Below are positions 63,737 to 64,000 of a DNA stretch of 64,000 nucleotides, in pieces. Origin of the DNA: CBDDLD01 sp965250025 (GTDB lineage: Bacteria > Bacteroidota > Bacteroidia > Flavobacteriales > Flavobacteriaceae); contig OZ252283.1 in assembly GCA_965250025.1 (NCBI GenBank), positions 2,356,001 through 2,420,000 of the forward strand. The letters run 5' to 3'. The notes beneath the pieces are model-generated. The model saw only the letters and a program-made list of their open reading frames with translations. It was not told the DNA's origin and ran no database searches. Each line of letters opens with the position of its first letter. Position 1 is the first letter of the stretch. Both the position numbers and the translations under genes were made by a program.

Positions 63737-64000
63737 TTATTCTCTAATGATTATAAATTCACTTCTTCGGTTCTCTTCGTGTTTAGCATCGCTACACTTC
63801 ACACCATTGGAACATTCGTTCAACAATCGCGTCTCGCCATAACCTTTGGCCGTTAATCGACTCTTTGAGATCCCTCGATTCACCAAGTAATTGAGTGTGG
63901 ATTGTGCACGGCGCTCCGATAAACTCCTGTTGTAACCATCACTGGCTCTACTATCGGTATGCGATCGAATGTCTACACGCAACTCTGGGTATTTATGTAA
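63737..64000 (-). CDS. OmpA-family protein, C-terminal part (second copy)
   Basis: The frame reads LHKYPELRVDIRSHTDSRAS from the window end and finishes at 63737, the end of an OmpA peptidoglycan-binding domain. The gene continues beyond position 64000. The sequence differs from the end of the OmpA gene at 53565 at only about four positions over 265 bp, including one amino acid (Ala for Val in CSDAKHEENRR). It precedes the giant type B protein gene by 43 nt, so an OmpA/PorP/large-protein module probably lies just outside the window as well. Confidence 0.9.
   Translation of the reverse strand, partial: LHKYPELRVDIRSHTDSRASDGYNRSLSERRAQSTLNYLVNRGISKSRLTAKGYGETRLLNECSNGVKCSDAKHEENRRSEFIIIRE

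Overview
The window is from the chromosome of a Bacteroidetes bacterium, almost certainly a member of the Flavobacteriaceae. Four things support this: type IX secretion-linked genes (PorP/SprF, an OmpA protein with WD40-like repeats, a gliding-motility C-terminal domain), a tmRNA tag ending YALAA, TAnnTTTG-type promoter elements, and a low-GC, lipoprotein-rich gene set. No species can be named from the sequence alone.

Layout. Positions 1-5.6 kb (mostly + strand) hold the end of kdsA, a GNAT acetyltransferase, a DUF1801 protein, a membrane protein/winged-helix regulator pair, a frameshifted Coq4-like gene, creD and three small membrane-protein genes. Two near-identical palindromes lie in front of the membrane protein and in front of the Coq4-like gene, and look like operators of the winged-helix protein. 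Positions 5.7-10.8 kb (+) are a three-gene operon of exported proteins: a MORN-repeat protein, an unrecognised protein, and a TPR protein with a CHAT (caspase-like) protease domain. A convergent saccharopine/alanine dehydrogenase-like gene follows, then ssrA (tmRNA, + strand, 12208-12602).

Downstream of ssrA its trailer (hairpin terminator, second hairpin, promoter-like stretch, start of a GIY-YIG endonuclease gene) occurs twice, 464 bp apart. The first GIY-YIG copy is a pseudogene. The second is cut after six codons, close to where an AT-rich island of small minus-strand genes (13.3-18.5 kb) begins. The island holds lipoproteins, a parvulin, a zinc-ribbon protein, a two-helix membrane protein and a transposase remnant. 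It lies directly behind a five-gene minus-strand operon (38.5-18.4 kb) that ends in a 3891-residue RHS/YD-repeat protein. This is the layout of a polymorphic-toxin locus: a large exported shell with a variable C-terminal tip, followed by candidate immunity genes.

Further right, all on the minus strand, are a retropepsin-like protease gene and a surface-adhesin cluster (40.1-53.3 kb). The cluster contains a LuxR-type HTH regulator, a small tail-fibre-like protein, a 2454-residue protein built of 26 near-identical 72-residue units, a 1310-residue protein of three large modules, and a 33-codon membrane-peptide ORF that runs into a strong terminator. From 53.6 kb to the end is a type IX secretion module: an OmpA/WD40/TPR protein, PorP/SprF, and a 2392-residue multi-domain protein with a type B (CHU_C) sorting domain. 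The C-terminus of a second, nearly identical OmpA protein is cut by the window end, which points to a recent duplication of the module.

Many intergenic calls (operators, promoters, hairpins) rest on sequence patterns read by eye. Family names rest on recognised motifs, not on database searches.
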